From: Pectobacterium wasabiae CFBP 3304
GTDB lineage: Bacteria; Pseudomonadota; Gammaproteobacteria; Enterobacterales; Enterobacteriaceae
Assembly (NCBI RefSeq): GCF_001742185.1
Contig: NZ_CP015750.1
Location: forward strand, 2,170,001-2,234,000
Direction: 5' to 3'
Length of the DNA stretch: 64,000 nt
Positions 18,097-27,941 of the stretch are shown here, piece after piece; position 1 is the first letter of the stretch, and each line of letters begins with the position of its first letter. The notes beneath the pieces were generated by a model. That model made no database searches. It was not told the origin of the DNA and was given only the letters and a program-made list of their open reading frames with translations. The translations under genes and the position numbers were made by a program.

Positions 18097-19113
18097 ATGT
18101 TGATTGAAGACCAAGGCGTGTTGACGAAAGGCCAGGACATGTCGACGGAAATCCAATGTGAGCGGCTTGTTCAGGGACAAACAGTTCAGAAACAAACAGA
18201 ACAGCAATCCACTGTGCGGCAACACATCGTGCAGCAGGCAATACGCTGTTCAACCAAAAGCTGGGTCACGCCTTCGCTCATGCCGCAGGTTCGAATTCTG
18301 TATACGGAACAGCATCATCCGCGAGTGCCAGTGATGTATGAGCCGACGATCGTCATCATTCTCCAGGGCAAAAAGATTGGCTATTTGGGCGGAAAAACGT
18401 TCCTGTATGACCCGGAAAATTATCTGTTGATGACCGTTCCGCTGCCGTTCGAATGTGAAACGATAGCCAGCGTTGAGAACCCGCTAGTGGGGATTGCTAT
18501 CAGCATCGATATCCCGATGCTTCAGGATTTACTGATCGACATCGGTGATGATGACAGCGCGATCCGCCCCTGCTCCTGCACGTGCGGGGTGAATAGCGCA
18601 CCGCTGAACGATGAGATTCTGTGTGCCGTCGAGCGACTGCTGGATGCGATGAATAACCCGCGCGATGCCCGTGTGCTAGGCCCGGCGATTGTGCGCGAGA
18701 TTATCTATCATATGCTTTGTGGCGAACGTGGTGCGGCATTACAGGCGTTGGTGAATCGGCACACGCACTTCAGCCAAATCACCAAAGCGCTGCGACGCAT
18801 TGAGAGTCACTACGCCGATAGCCTGAATGTGGAACAGTTGGCCGCCGAGGTGAATATGAGTGTCTCCGCGTTTCATCATAACTTCAAGGCGGTCACTAAC
18901 ACATCGCCATTGCAATACCTGAAGTCCTACCGCTTACATAAAGCGCGCGTGATGATGCTCAATGATGGCCTGAGAGCCGGTGTTGCAGCGGCTCGTGTCG
19001 GGTATGAGAGTGCGTCGCAGTTTAGCCGGGAATTTAAGCGCTATTTTGGTGCGACGCCAGGTGACGAAGTCACGAGATTAAAGGCCAACAATATGGCGGT
19101 TGAGGAAGGCTGA
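18097..19113 (+). CDS. yqhC: AraC-family activator YqhC
   Basis: A 338-residue AraC/XylS regulator which in E. coli senses reactive aldehydes and activates yqhD and dkgA. The N-terminal cupin-like AraC_N domain spans about residues 70-210 ([20 protein letters not shown], then [18 protein letters not shown]). A CSCTCGVN cluster (about 163-170) holds three Cys residues that could sense electrophiles. Two helix-turn-helix motifs occupy the C-terminal third ([21 protein letters not shown] and [20 protein letters not shown]). The ATG at 18097 or the one at 18139 could be the true start; the second trims 14 residues and has AGGAC before it. It is divergent from the NfsA-like/yqhD operon. Confidence 0.9.
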   Translation: MLIEDQGVLTKGQDMSTEIQCERLVQGQTVQKQTEQQSTVRQHIVQQAIRCSTKSWVTPSLMPQVRILYTEQHHPRVPVMYEPTIVIILQGKKIGYLGGKTFLYDPENYLLMTVPLPFECETIASVENPLVGIAISIDIPMLQDLLIDIGDDDSAIRPCSCTCGVNSAPLNDEILCAVERLLDAMNNPRDARVLGPAIVREIIYHMLCGERGAALQALVNRHTHFSQITKALRRIESHYADSLNVEQLAAEVNMSVSAFHHNFKAVTNTSPLQYLKSYRLHKARVMMLNDGLRAGVAAARVGYESASQFSREFKRYFGATPGDEVTRLKANNMAVEEG

Positions 19114-19142
19114 TTGCGGCAATAAATCGAACGGTTGACCGA

Positions 19143-19802
19143 TTAGGCGACCGTCCGTTTTTTACGCCACACCACAACAGCCATACCAATAAGACCGCTG
19201 ACCAGTAAAATGATAGGCAGCAGGATCAACGCGGTCATCACCTGATCTTCATAGCGTTTGACCAGCGGAATGTGGCTAAGCGCATAGCCGAGCGTGACAA
19301 TCCCGCCGACCCACAGCAGCCCGCTAAGCCAGTTGAAAATTTGAAAACGCGTATTATTTAACCCAGAAATCCCCGCCATCGTTGGCAGCAACGTGCGGAT
19401 AAAGGCTAAAAACCGACCCACCAGCAGCGCCGTCAGGCCGTGGCGATGGAACAGGTGATGGGCGCGTTGGTGGTAATGTGCAGGAAGTTGCAACAGCCAG
19501 CCTTTTACCAATCGGGTATCGCTCAGCCAGCGCCCTTGGAGGTAACTGAGCCAACAGCCGAGACTGGCGGCGATGGTAAGTAGAATCATTGTGGGGAAAA
19601 AGCTCATCACGCCTTTGGCAATCATAGCTCCGGTGAGCAGCAGTAGGCTATCGCCGGGCAGAAAAGAGGCCGGTAGCAGGCCGTTCTCCAGAAACAGCGT
19701 TGTGAACAGAATGCCGTAAATTACCCAAATGACGTGGGGATCGGCCAGTGCACTAAAATCCTGCTGCCAGAGCGCCTGAATAATGTCGTGAACCATACTC
19801 AT
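19143..19802 (-). CDS. yghB: DedA-family inner-membrane protein YghB
   Basis: A 219-residue DedA-family membrane protein, needed with its paralogue YqjA for envelope homeostasis and proton-dependent transport in E. coli; the family is linked to lipid-carrier recycling. Several hydrophobic segments are visible, with the conserved [20 protein letters not shown] block (about residues 39-58), including the acidic/Pro residues typical of DedA, and [19 protein letters not shown] (about 129-147) with the functional Arg residues. The E. coli order metC-yghB-yqhC-yqhD is kept, which supports the name. Confidence 0.93.
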   Translation of the reverse strand: MSMVHDIIQALWQQDFSALADPHVIWVIYGILFTTLFLENGLLPASFLPGDSLLLLTGAMIAKGVMSFFPTMILLTIAASLGCWLSYLQGRWLSDTRLVKGWLLQLPAHYHQRAHHLFHRHGLTALLVGRFLAFIRTLLPTMAGISGLNNTRFQIFNWLSGLLWVGGIVTLGYALSHIPLVKRYEDQVMTALILLPIILLVSGLIGMAVVVWRKKRTVA

Positions 19803-20123
19803 ATTACTTCCCGCCAGTGACGATATTCATTATTTCTCAGGCAGCGGAGGTAGAGCGCTGGGTTACCTGAAATCTATTGCCTATCAAGCCCTAAAATCGG
19901 TATGGGGCAAACGCCTTGTCGCATCGTGATAATACGACAGGGCTTAATGCTACATTTTGGTTAAGGTAACGCCGTTTTTTTGGTAAGCGTTGACTCACGA
20001 TTATCATAACGCATTACCCACTGCGCCGCAGGGGAAATCAAGACGCGGCGCTTTTATGGTCGTCACACTTTCTGTATTTTGTTTTCCTGCTGTTGGCCTG
20101 AGCACCTGCTTGCTGACGCCTTG
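19803..20123. other. Intergenic region metC / yghB
   Basis: This 321-bp region carries the yghB promoter. A perfect 7-bp stem GCGCCGC / GCGGCGC at 20023-20051 may be a transcription-stop hairpin past metC. Inverted words flanking 19915-19937 (CCTTGTCG and CGACAGGG) form another weak hairpin. No gene is seen. Confidence 0.45.
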
Positions 20124-21314
20124 TTAGGCGCTCAGTCTGCTGAAACCTGCGGCCAGATCGTCGATCAGATCGTCACTGTCTTCAAGTCCAATATGTAACC
20201 GAATAAGTGTACCGGTAAAATCCACGCCGCTCACAGGGCGAATGGTCGCGAGTTCTTCTGGCTGGTTCGCCAGAATCAGGGACTCAAAGCCACCCCAGGA
20301 ATATGCCATACTGAAATGCTCAAAATGGTCCAGATAATGCGCCAAGGTTTCTTTGCTTAATTTCTCTTTCAGCACAAAGGAGAACAAGCCGTTGCAGCCG
20401 TTAAAATCGCGCTTGTAGAATTCATGTCCTTTGCATCCTGGTAACGCGGGGTGGTTAACGACCGCCACTTCTGGCCGTTCCGCCAGCCACTTCGCAATGC
20501 GGATGCTGCTTTCCTGATGCTGTTTGAGTCTGACGCCCAATGTGCGCAGGCCGCGGCTGGCGACATAAGCGGTATCAGCATCCACCATTTGCCCCATCAG
20601 GTAAGAGTGTTCACGTAGCTGTACCCAGCAGCGTTCGTTAGCGACTGCCGTGCCGAGCATGGCATCGGAATGGCCGACGATATATTTCGTACCGGCCTGA
20701 ATTGAGATATCAATATCGAAGTCGAACGCCTTGAATAAGATGCCCGCAGCCCAGGTATTATCAATCATGATAACGATCTCGGGATTGATACGGCGCACGG
20801 CTTGGACGATGGCCGGCACATCGTGGACTTCCATGGTGATAGAGCCCGGTGATTCAAGAAAGACCACTTTGGTATTCGGCTGGATTAGCTCAGCAATCCC
20901 GGCACCAATGAGCGGATTGAAATAGGTGGTGCTGACGTTTAGCTTGCTAAGTACTTTCGTGCAGAAATCTTGCGTAGGTTCGTAGGCTGATTCCGTTACC
21001 AGAATATGATCGCCTGCCGCAACGAAAGAGAGGATGGCGTTAGAGATGGCCGCCGCCCCACAAGGGTACAGTGCGCAGCCTGCGCCGCCTTCCAGTTCCA
21101 CCATCGCTTCCTGAAACGAGAAATGGGTCAATGTGCCACGGCGGCCGTAGAACAGCGCACCGTTGGCCCGGTTAATCGTGGCATGTTTCTTGTCCTGCAC
21201 GGTATCGAATACCAGAGAAGAAGCGCGTTGAATAACGGGGTTTACGGAGCCGTGGGTGAATTTCTTACTGCGTCCTGCGGCGACTAACGCGGTTGCCGTT
21301 TTTTTGCTTGTCAT
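20124..21314 (-). CDS. metC: Cystathionine beta-lyase (MetC)
   Basis: A 396-residue PLP enzyme that splits cystathionine to homocysteine, pyruvate and ammonia in methionine synthesis. Family blocks include [33 protein letters not shown], and the PLP lysine in [18 protein letters not shown] (Lys about residue 210). The C-terminus has [14 protein letters not shown]. The ATG at 21314 is chosen because the sequence AGGTGAT, a good match to the anti-Shine-Dalgarno, lies eight bases upstream; GTG codons at 21326 and 21320 overlap or crowd that site. yghB follows as in E. coli. On the other side exbB is no longer adjacent, because a TRAP transporter lies between. Confidence 0.96.
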   Translation of the reverse strand: MTSKKTATALVAAGRSKKFTHGSVNPVIQRASSLVFDTVQDKKHATINRANGALFYGRRGTLTHFSFQEAMVELEGGAGCALYPCGAAAISNAILSFVAAGDHILVTESAYEPTQDFCTKVLSKLNVSTTYFNPLIGAGIAELIQPNTKVVFLESPGSITMEVHDVPAIVQAVRRINPEIVIMIDNTWAAGILFKAFDFDIDISIQAGTKYIVGHSDAMLGTAVANERCWVQLREHSYLMGQMVDADTAYVASRGLRTLGVRLKQHQESSIRIAKWLAERPEVAVVNHPALPGCKGHEFYKRDFNGCNGLFSFVLKEKLSKETLAHYLDHFEHFSMAYSWGGFESLILANQPEELATIRPVSGVDFTGTLIRLHIGLEDSDDLIDDLAAGFSRLSA

Positions 21315-21687
21315 AACCACTATCACCTTTTCTGTTCAGTCTTGCCGAATGACTCACTACGCTGACTATTTCCGACGGTGAGCGCGGTGGGAATGCGGGG
21401 CATGATTAGATTTATGAGCGTTCGATTTATGAGGTCTACGTTATCACGGCTTGGGCGGCGTGTGGGCTTAAGTAGGATAAGATGGGAGGTAGATGAAAAC
21501 ATTTCAGGAAGAACGCAAGAAGCGCCATGTTATTCGCGACAATTCAAAAAACATAGCGCAATGCCGATCGTTTAAAGATCGAGATACCGGGGGCTACCAC
21601 GGTGCGAGGTATCCCTGCGGGAACCTCATCACCGTGTTTCCCCCTAAATACAGACTTAGTCACCAAGATGGCGCAATTGGGCGTGCG
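21315..21687. other. Intergenic region dctM-like gene / metC
   Basis: This 373-bp region holds the metC promoter and, near 21589-21644, a long hairpin that follows the TRAP operon. No convincing MetJ box array was identified by eye. No gene is supported; a plus-strand frame at 21493 has no family resemblance. Confidence 0.45.
21589..21644. repeat. Long imperfect stem-loop
   Basis: The outer arms GGGGGCTACCACGGTG and CACCGTGTTTCCCCC pair imperfectly, and the inner arms GAGGTATCCC and GGGAACCTC pair around a TGC loop. It lies 44 bp past the last gene of the TRAP operon, so it may be its terminator or a dispersed palindromic element. Confidence 0.6.
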
Positions 21688-22980
21688 TTAACCCGTGTGG
21701 ACGCCAAAGAATTTCGGCAACCAGAGCGAGATAGCCGGAATATAAGTGACCAACATCAGTACAAAGAAGAGCCCACAGTAGAAGGGCAGCATCGCTTTAA
21801 CGACCTGCTCTATCTTCTGTTTACTCACCGCACTGGCGACGAAAAGCACTGACCCTACTGGCGGTGTAATCAGGCCGATCCCAAGGTTAACCAGCATGAT
21901 CATACCGAAATGTACCGGATCGATGCCGAGCGAGTGGGCGACAGGTAGCAGAACGGGGGTCAGGATCAGGATCAACGGAGCCATGTCCATCAGCGTACCG
22001 ACCAGTAGCAGCATGATGTTAATCCACATCAGGATGACGTACTTGTTATCCGAAATGGAGGTGAAGAACTCGGTAATGCGGGCGGGCAACTGCATGTAGG
22101 TCATGATGGCACCGAATGCGGCGGCGAAGCCGATCAGGATCATGACGATCGTGACGGTTTTTACCGTGCGGTACATCAGCTTGGGCAGCTCAGACCACTT
22201 ATAATCTTTGTAGATAAACATGGTCACGAAGAAGGACCACAGGCAGGCGATGGCCGCAGACTCCGTTGCGGTAAAAATGCCAGACAGAATCCCGCCCATG
22301 ATGATAACAACCGTCATCAATCCCCACAGGGTATCGACGAAGATTTTCAAGGCCTGACGGAACGGTACGCGTTCGCCTTTTGGGTAGCCCCGTCGATGTG
22401 CGAAACCCACGCACATCACCATCAATGTCAGGCTGAGCAGCAGGCCGGGCAGGATCCCGGCGATAAACAACGAGGCGATCGAAACTGTGCCGCCGGTTGC
22501 CAGCGAGTAGATTACAGAGTTGTGGCTCGGTGGTGTCAGAATTGCCTGCACGGAGCCGCTGGCGGTGACAGCAGCGGAGAAGTCGCGTGGGTAGCCCTTC
22601 TTCTCCATCTCCGGGATCATCACTGAGCCGATTGAAGCCGTATCTGCCACAGAAGAGCCGGATATCGCCCCGAAAAATGTCGATGCGACGATGTTAACGA
22701 GTGATAAACCGCCGCGAATAAAGCCGACAAAAATATACGCGAAGCTGACCAGCCTGCGCGCGATGCCGCCTTCGGCCATAATGGCCCCAGCCAGAATAAA
22801 GAAGGGGATCGCCAGTAGCGAAAATTTGTTCACGCCGTTGGTAATCTGAATCATGACCGCCTCAAGCGGCAAATCGATCCATAAGGCACCAACAATCGCG
22901 CTCAGCCCTACCGCGTAGGCGACGGGAACGCCGACCGCCAGCAGCACTGCCAGCGTGGCAACAAGAATAAATGCATCCAT
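21688..22980 (-). CDS. TRAP transporter large permease subunit (DctM family)
   Basis: A 430-residue polytopic membrane protein, the large permease of a tripartite ATP-independent periplasmic transporter. Typical DctM wording includes GVPVAYAVGLSAIVGALW, KFSLLAIPFFILAGAIMAEGG, VVASTFFGAISGSSVADTASIGS (the conserved GAISGSSVADTAAIG motif) and LGIGLITPPVGSVLFVAS near the C-terminus. About twelve hydrophobic segments are visible. It is the last gene of a dctP-dctQ-dctM operon, 15 bp after the small permease gene. The substrate is probably a carboxylate or sugar acid, but this cannot be settled from sequence. Confidence 0.94.
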   Translation of the reverse strand: MDAFILVATLAVLLAVGVPVAYAVGLSAIVGALWIDLPLEAVMIQITNGVNKFSLLAIPFFILAGAIMAEGGIARRLVSFAYIFVGFIRGGLSLVNIVASTFFGAISGSSVADTASIGSVMIPEMEKKGYPRDFSAAVTASGSVQAILTPPSHNSVIYSLATGGTVSIASLFIAGILPGLLLSLTLMVMCVGFAHRRGYPKGERVPFRQALKIFVDTLWGLMTVVIIMGGILSGIFTATESAAIACLWSFFVTMFIYKDYKWSELPKLMYRTVKTVTIVMILIGFAAAFGAIMTYMQLPARITEFFTSISDNKYVILMWINIMLLLVGTLMDMAPLILILTPVLLPVAHSLGIDPVHFGMIMLVNLGIGLITPPVGSVLFVASAVSKQKIEQVVKAMLPFYCGLFFVLMLVTYIPAISLWLPKFFGVHTG

Positions 22981-22995
22981 GGTATTGGCTCCGAA

Positions 22996-23502
22996 TTAAG
23001 AACTGCCAAGCATGACCACAGGGCGTTGATCCTGCGGGCCGAAAAATATTTTTTCGATGATAAAGAGCACGGTAATTAACGAGCCGATAGGCAGCGGCAA
23101 ATAACTTTCACCCGCAGTTAATAATGGAAATTCCGCGACGGGTTGTTCCCATAATTCCATGCAGAGCACAGTGCTGTAATAGAGAATAAACAGGCTGATT
23201 AAGAGCATCAGGAGATTTGACAGATGAACGCAAATCTTCTTACCGGATTCTGGCAATCTGTCGGTCAACATGCTGACAGCAATATGTGAATTAGAACGAT
23301 AGCTGACTGCTGCACCTACAAAAGTAAACGTCACCATACAAATAATCGAAATGGGTTCTGGCCAGGATAATGCCGCGTTTAAAACATAGCGTGCGAATAT
23401 GCCGATAGGAATTATTAGCGTCATAATTAATAACGCCAGACCAGAAACCCACATGGCAATACGATAAAGTACATCCATACTTGAGTGATAAGACTGTGCC
23501 AT
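22996..23502 (-). CDS. TRAP transporter small permease subunit (DctQ family)
   Basis: A 168-residue membrane protein with four hydrophobic segments (about residues 17-40, 51-70, 93-115, 131-150), the small permease that joins with the large DctM subunit. The SWPEPISIICMVTFTFVGAAVSYR block (listed in part: WPEPISIICMVTF) is typical of the family. The ATG at 23502 has AGGTGA just upstream; a GTG at 23520 would add six residues but lacks such a site. It lies between dctP and dctM genes, as is standard. Confidence 0.9.
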   Translation of the reverse strand: MAQSYHSSMDVLYRIAMWVSGLALLIMTLIIPIGIFARYVLNAALSWPEPISIICMVTFTFVGAAVSYRSNSHIAVSMLTDRLPESGKKICVHLSNLLMLLISLFILYYSTVLCMELWEQPVAEFPLLTAGESYLPLPIGSLITVLFIIEKIFFGPQDQRPVVMLGSS

Positions 23503-23615
23503 AGTGTCACCTATATTCACTCAGTTGAGTGATAAGCGAAGGATAATTGTTTGTATCAGGCCATTAAGGATGGCGGATAAATAGCGACTATTTATCCGCT
23601 AAGATGAGATATTGA

Positions 23616-24593
23616 TTATTGGACGTCGGCGACGGCTTTAATCAGATCCTGATATTTGGCACCAAATTGATCGCGTACAGGTTGTGTCGCTTTGAAATAG
23701 TACTCGTTATCGACTTCATGGAACTGAACGCCACCGGCTTTCATTTTATCCAGGGATTGCTGAGTATATTCATTCCATAGTACACGCTGCTCTTGCTGTG
23801 CTTCTTTCGCCAGTTTCAGGATAAGATCCTGATCTTCTTTGGAAAGCTTATCCCATTTGGTTTTGGAGTACAGGAATAGCTCAGGAATAATGAAGTGGCG
23901 ACTCCAGGTGAAATTCTTGGCAACAGGCATGTAGTTATGTGCCACATAAGTTGGTGGATTATTTTCGGTGCCGTCAATCACGCCGGTTTGCATGCCGCTG
24001 AAGACTTCGCTGGTGCCCATAGCGATGGCGTTAGCGCCCATGGCTTTCAGCGTTGCGAGAGCAACCTGGCTGGTTTGAACGCGAATTTTCATACCCTTGA
24101 GGTCTTCTGGTTTCGCCACCGGTTGCTTGGTGATTAAATTACGCGTTCCCGCGTCCATCCAGCCTAGGAAAACCAATTTTGATTTACTGCTATGGGTAAT
24201 TTTGTCACCAATTTCCTGACCGATTTTTCCATCCAGCACTTTATGCAGATGATCTTCATCACGGAAAATATAGGGCAGGGTGAAGACTTCGATTTCCGGT
24301 AAAATAGCGGCAACGGGCGTCATTGAAACACGGATAATATCAATCGCACCGAGCTGTGCCTGTTCAATCATTTGCTTCTCATCCCCTAATACACCGCCGG
24401 GGAAGGTTTTAATTTCCAGCCTGCCATTTGTAGCAGCTTTTAATTTTTCTCCCATTTTCTGTACGGCGACGACATTAGGATAACCTTCAGGGTGAACATC
24501 AGAGGCTTTAATTTGTTGTGCCTGAATCGCTTGGCTCATCAGGAATGCAGTAGAACCCAGACAAATGCCGATCAATGTTTTCGACAGCTTCAT
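23616..24593 (-). CDS. TRAP transporter solute-binding protein (DctP family)
   Basis: A 325-residue periplasmic binding protein that captures the substrate for the DctQM permease. A signal peptide (about residues 1-23, LIGICLGSTAFLMSQAIQA) is followed by HPEGYPNVVAVQKMGEKL and GVLGDEKQMIEQAQLGAIDI, both typical of DctP proteins. The conserved Arg in LKGMKIRVQTSQV (about residue 149) would bind a carboxylate group. The pattern resembles the uronate/sialate-type TRAP binding group, so a sugar acid is possible, but this is a guess. The start at 24593 fits the signal peptide; the longer frame from 24689 starts in promoter DNA. Confidence 0.93.
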   Translation of the reverse strand: MKLSKTLIGICLGSTAFLMSQAIQAQQIKASDVHPEGYPNVVAVQKMGEKLKAATNGRLEIKTFPGGVLGDEKQMIEQAQLGAIDIIRVSMTPVAAILPEIEVFTLPYIFRDEDHLHKVLDGKIGQEIGDKITHSSKSKLVFLGWMDAGTRNLITKQPVAKPEDLKGMKIRVQTSQVALATLKAMGANAIAMGTSEVFSGMQTGVIDGTENNPPTYVAHNYMPVAKNFTWSRHFIIPELFLYSKTKWDKLSKEDQDLILKLAKEAQQEQRVLWNEYTQQSLDKMKAGGVQFHEVDNEYYFKATQPVRDQFGAKYQDLIKAVADVQ

Positions 24594-25265
24594 TGAATTA
24601 TCTCCAGAGGTAGGGGTGACATTATCGATAATAAAATGGTGATTAAAAAATCTAACCCATGAAAAATAGAATAATTTATGGTGGTGCATCGATGAGAAGA
24701 CGGCATCCTTGTATAGCTATTATCGTGGCGCGCGTCGGGATTCTCTGTGGGTTAAGCTAACCTATTATACAACTTCGTAGAATGACTCGTGTCACAAAAG
24801 AAAAAGCTAATATGAAATGCTGTTTTATAGGGTTTTTATTCCCGATTTCTCAATCTAAATGTGCATAACACGATGTTTTCATTTGTCTTATTGTGTATTT
24901 ATGTTTCCATTCGTTTCATCGAACTTATCGCCAGCCACCATGAAATGGTGTGATAACTTAATGTCGATCACAAAAACCTCACAGTATCATGCTGTGTTTT
25001 AGGCGAGTACCTGCCGCTATCGCCTGCCAGATATATTCCTAGATGCAATTCTTCATGCTTCTTTATGCATTTTCCGTCGAAATACAGGTAATACCCCTAA
25101 AAACCCTGTCAGAACGCAAGAAAAAGTGTGTTATCTGACGTAAATAATAATGAGAACGACTATCAATTCGTTCAGGGTTTGGTATCATTTCAGGCTGCGT
25201 TATTGCGGCATAGTACCTGCGGGTGTGTGCGCGTTATTGTACAGAACGAATGGTGGAGGCACAGC
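24594..25265. other. Divergent promoter region, TRAP operon / exbB
   Basis: This 672-bp AT-rich region separates the TRAP operon (minus) from exbB (plus). The exbB side carries a Fur-box-like 19-mer at 25146-25164. The open frame from 25128 runs into exbB, but its first part has no family resemblance and overlaps the Fur site, so it is treated as non-coding. No other gene is seen. Confidence 0.55.
25146..25164. promoter_or_regulatory. Probable Fur box upstream of exbB
   Basis: AATAATGAGAACGACTATC matches the 19-bp Fur consensus at 14 of 19 positions and lies about 100 bp upstream of the exbB start. Iron repression of exbBD is well known in enterobacteria. Confidence 0.7.
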
Positions 25266-26264
25266 GTGAAAACGGCTGTCAGTAATACAACTCAACAGGT
25301 GTTATCAACCTGGCAAAAAAAACGTGGTGCGTTCAGCGCATTTTCCCGTAGCGTGCTGGTTATCCTGCTGTGTACGGCGGGACTAAGTGGAAATGCGTTT
25401 GCGGCTCCGGCAACGACGCCGTTATCGACAGAGAATGCGGCACCAACTGCGGCATCCTCTCCTGCACCTGTGACAGCCGAAGCATCCGCGCCGACGTCAG
25501 CGCTTACGCTTCCGGCCAGTGCGGTGCCGGGTACGAATAACCTGATGAAAACCGATTTGTCCGTCTGGGGTATGTACCAGCACGCTGATGCTGTAGTGAA
25601 AACGGTGATGATCGGTTTGCTGCTGGCTTCCGTGATTACCTGGGCGATTTTCTTCAGTAAAAGCGTCGAAATGTCTGGCGCGAAACGTCGCCTGCGTCGT
25701 GAGTATCTGGCGCTGGAGCAGGTGAAAACGCTGGACGATGCGCTGGAGGCGGCGGATGCGTTCAAAGCTGGCAGCGTAGCGCAGCAATTGGTTATGGATG
25801 CGCAGAACGAACTGGAACTTTCTGCACGTTCAGATGATAACAACGGGATTAAAGAGCGCACCGCGTTTCGTCTGGAGCGTCGTGTGGCGGCTACCGGGCG
25901 TCATATGGGGCGTGGTAATGGCTACCTGGCAACGGTCGGCGCAGTTGCACCGTTCGTAGGGCTGTTCGGTACGGTATGGGGCATCATGAACAGCTTCATC
26001 GGTATCGCACAGACGCAAACGACTAACCTGGCGGTAGTTGCCCCGGGGATTGCAGAAGCTCTGCTGGCGACGGCGATTGGTCTGGTCGCGGCGATCCCTG
26101 CGGTTGTTATCTATAACGTTTTTGCGCGCTCGATTGCTGGTTACAAAGCGACGGTCGGTGATGTGGCGGCACAAGTGCTGCTGCTGCAAAGCCGCGATCT
26201 CGACGTGGCCGCCAGCAACGATAACCGGGCGTCTTCAGCAGCGCATAAACTGCGGGTGGGTTAA
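25266..26264 (+). CDS. exbB: TonB energy-transduction protein ExbB
   Basis: A 332-residue inner-membrane protein that, with ExbD, harnesses proton flow to energise TonB. Unlike the 244-residue E. coli protein it has an N-terminal extension: a hydrophobic, signal-like segment (about residues 27-45) and an Ala/Pro/Thr-rich linker (about 46-95), a form common in Pectobacterium, Pseudomonas and related bacteria. The MotA/ExbB core follows, with MIGLLLASVITWAIFFSKS, then GNGYLATVGAVAPFVGLFGTVWGIMNSF (in part) and LLATAIGLVAAIPAVVIYN. The GTG at 25266 is chosen because GGAGG lies six bases upstream and the Fur site precedes it. exbD follows after 3 bp. Confidence 0.94.
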   Translation: MKTAVSNTTQQVLSTWQKKRGAFSAFSRSVLVILLCTAGLSGNAFAAPATTPLSTENAAPTAASSPAPVTAEASAPTSALTLPASAVPGTNNLMKTDLSVWGMYQHADAVVKTVMIGLLLASVITWAIFFSKSVEMSGAKRRLRREYLALEQVKTLDDALEAADAFKAGSVAQQLVMDAQNELELSARSDDNNGIKERTAFRLERRVAATGRHMGRGNGYLATVGAVAPFVGLFGTVWGIMNSFIGIAQTQTTNLAVVAPGIAEALLATAIGLVAAIPAVVIYNVFARSIAGYKATVGDVAAQVLLLQSRDLDVAASNDNRASSAAHKLRVG

Positions 26265-26267
26265 GTC

Positions 26268-26693
26268 ATGGCGATGCATTTGAAGGAGGACGTAGGTGAT
26301 GACGGTGAAATGCATGACATCAACGTCACGCCGTTCATTGACGTCATGCTGGTTCTGCTGATCATCTTCATGGTGGCAGCTCCGCTGGCAACGGTGGATA
26401 TTCGTGTCGATCTGCCAGCATCATCAGCCGTGCCGCAGCCGCGTCCAGAGAAGCCGCTTTATCTGACAGTAAAAGCGGATAAGCAAATGTTTCTGGGGGA
26501 AGAGGCGATTAACGAGCAGTCTCTGGCTCAGGTATTGGATGCGAAAACCAGTGCCAACAAAGAAACAACTATCTTCTTTCAGGCGGATAAAAGCGTCGAT
26601 TATGAAACCATCATGAGCGTGATGGATTCACTGCGTAAAGCGGGTTACCTCAAGGTTGGTTTGGTTGGTGCGGAAACCGCTGCCGCTAAATAA
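26268..26693 (+). CDS. exbD: TonB energy-transduction protein ExbD
   Basis: A 141-residue partner of ExbB with one transmembrane helix and a periplasmic domain. NVTPFIDVMLVLLIIFMVAAP (about residues 19-39, listed within limits as FIDVMLVLLIIFM) contains the essential membrane Asp (about residue 25). The periplasmic domain contains VDLPASSA and YETIMSVMDSLRKAGYLKVGLV. Length equals that of the family. It is co-transcribed with exbB and followed by a strong terminator. Confidence 0.96.
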   Translation: MAMHLKEDVGDDGEMHDINVTPFIDVMLVLLIIFMVAAPLATVDIRVDLPASSAVPQPRPEKPLYLTVKADKQMFLGEEAINEQSLAQVLDAKTSANKETTIFFQADKSVDYETIMSVMDSLRKAGYLKVGLVGAETAAAK

Positions 26694-26715
26694 CAGTTGA
26701 GAGTGGTGTTTTAAG

Positions 26716-26757
26716 AAGGAATGCGGGGTGAAGATCCAAACCGCATTCCTTTTTTTA
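26716..26757 (+). terminator. Terminator of exbBD
   Basis: A perfect 11-bp stem AAGGAATGCGG / CCGCATTCCTT with a 14-nt loop is followed by a run of Ts, 22 bp after the exbD stop codon. Confidence 0.92.
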
Positions 26758-26915
26758 TTTCGACGTGAACTCCAGTGCCGCATGAATGCGGGAAAGCGCC
26801 GCTAGCCCAGCGCTCAGAAAGGCAACCAAGGCACCATTTCCCGCAGCCTTTATCAAGCGTGCAACAGGGTTAACTCGTCGCGCGGTTGTCTTTCTATGCA
26901 ACGTGGCTGCGTGAA

Positions 26916-27941
26916 TCAGCGCATGCGGTTGCTGCTTTCTATCAGAGAGTTGTAGTTCTTGATGAGTTTGTCGGCGCTGCCACTTACCATCCAGCCAGAG
27001 CCATTAGACAGCAGCATGCGATCACCTTGGCTGTAGGACGTCTTGTCGCGCACGCGGCGCAGGCGCTCTTTGGCGGATATGCGGTAATTTTCCAATGGTG
27101 AATTCATCACGGACCACGTCCTGGGTTTCACGGTGTCGGGCTGCTTGGCCAGTTCGATCAGTGCGTCGGCGTTGTCTTCATAGGCTTTAAGCCGCGCAGT
27201 GGCGGTATTGATGTCGAAGTCATCCTGCGTCAGCATGTTCACCAGTTGTTTGGCGCTGAGCATGGTAGCCATATACCAGTAATTGAACTGACGACCTTCG
27301 CTCTTCTCAATTTCTGCCAGTTGCTTCAGTTGGCGCTCGTCGTTGGCTTCTTCCAGGGCTTGATTGAATTGACGACTGGCTGTGTTGAATGCCGCATAGT
27401 GCTTGACGATGTCGCCGTGCATCGCCTTGCCGCGTGCCATTGCGTCATCTTTATAGTTCTCGCGACTGTAGTAAGTATCGGCTTCCTGCAGCGTCTGCCC
27501 CCAGGCGGTGACTGCTGTGGAGTAGTCCTTGGCTGCCGTGTCCAGCGCTGGCATGGCGGGCTCGCTTTGGGCCGCGTTGACAACGGGCTCGCTACAGTCT
27601 TTCAGGCTGGATTCCGATACCGAGTAGATGCCGTAAATGACGCGCTCCTTGCCCGTAGGACCAGCTTTCATGTCTTTTACCCAAGATGCGTACCGCTCCA
27701 TCGCTTTGTTGGCGGAAACATGGGTGGCGTTGAAGCATTGGATGTAGATATTGAGCTTCTGGTTAGCATCCACCTGAGGTTTCGCTGCGGGTGCGGGTGC
27801 GGGTGCTGTTGTGGCGGTGGCAGAAGCGGGCTGGTCTGGTGCTGCTGCTACGTCGGGCTTGTCTTCGCAGGCCGTTAAGCCGATGGTGGCGGCAACGAGC
27901 GCGGCCAGCCTAACGGGTGTCCGGATAGTGCGAACGTTCAT
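26916..27941 (-). CDS. YiiG-like DUF3829 lipoprotein
   Basis: A 341-residue lipoprotein. The signal peptide ends in the lipobox LTAC (Cys about residue 25) with Glu-Asp after the Cys; Asp at +3 may influence sorting, but this is not diagnostic. An Ala/Pro-rich linker (about 30-58) leads to the helical DUF3829 domain, which includes KLNIYIQCFNATHVSANKAMERY and ends with LLSNGSGWMVSGSADKLIKNYNSLIESSNRMR (quoted in part: NYNSLIESSN). The family, named after E. coli YiiG, has no settled function. It is monocistronic; nothing in the neighbourhood suggests a role. Confidence 0.85.
   Translation of the reverse strand: MNVRTIRTPVRLAALVAATIGLTACEDKPDVAAAPDQPASATATTAPAPAPAAKPQVDANQKLNIYIQCFNATHVSANKAMERYASWVKDMKAGPTGKERVIYGIYSVSESSLKDCSEPVVNAAQSEPAMPALDTAAKDYSTAVTAWGQTLQEADTYYSRENYKDDAMARGKAMHGDIVKHYAAFNTASRQFNQALEEANDERQLKQLAEIEKSEGRQFNYWYMATMLSAKQLVNMLTQDDFDINTATARLKAYEDNADALIELAKQPDTVKPRTWSVMNSPLENYRISAKERLRRVRDKTSYSQGDRMLLSNGSGWMVSGSADKLIKNYNSLIESSNRMR

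Noticed and set aside
25128..25265. 46-codon N-terminal extension of exbB
   Set aside because: It lies over the Fur-box-like site and promoter, whereas the GTG at 25266 has a strong GGAGG and begins a plausible N-terminus.
27246..27878. 210-codon plus-strand frame opposite the YiiG-like gene
   Set aside because: It is antisense to a lipoprotein gene with clear signal peptide and domain; Cys/Gly-rich runs are complements of its Ala/Pro-rich linker.
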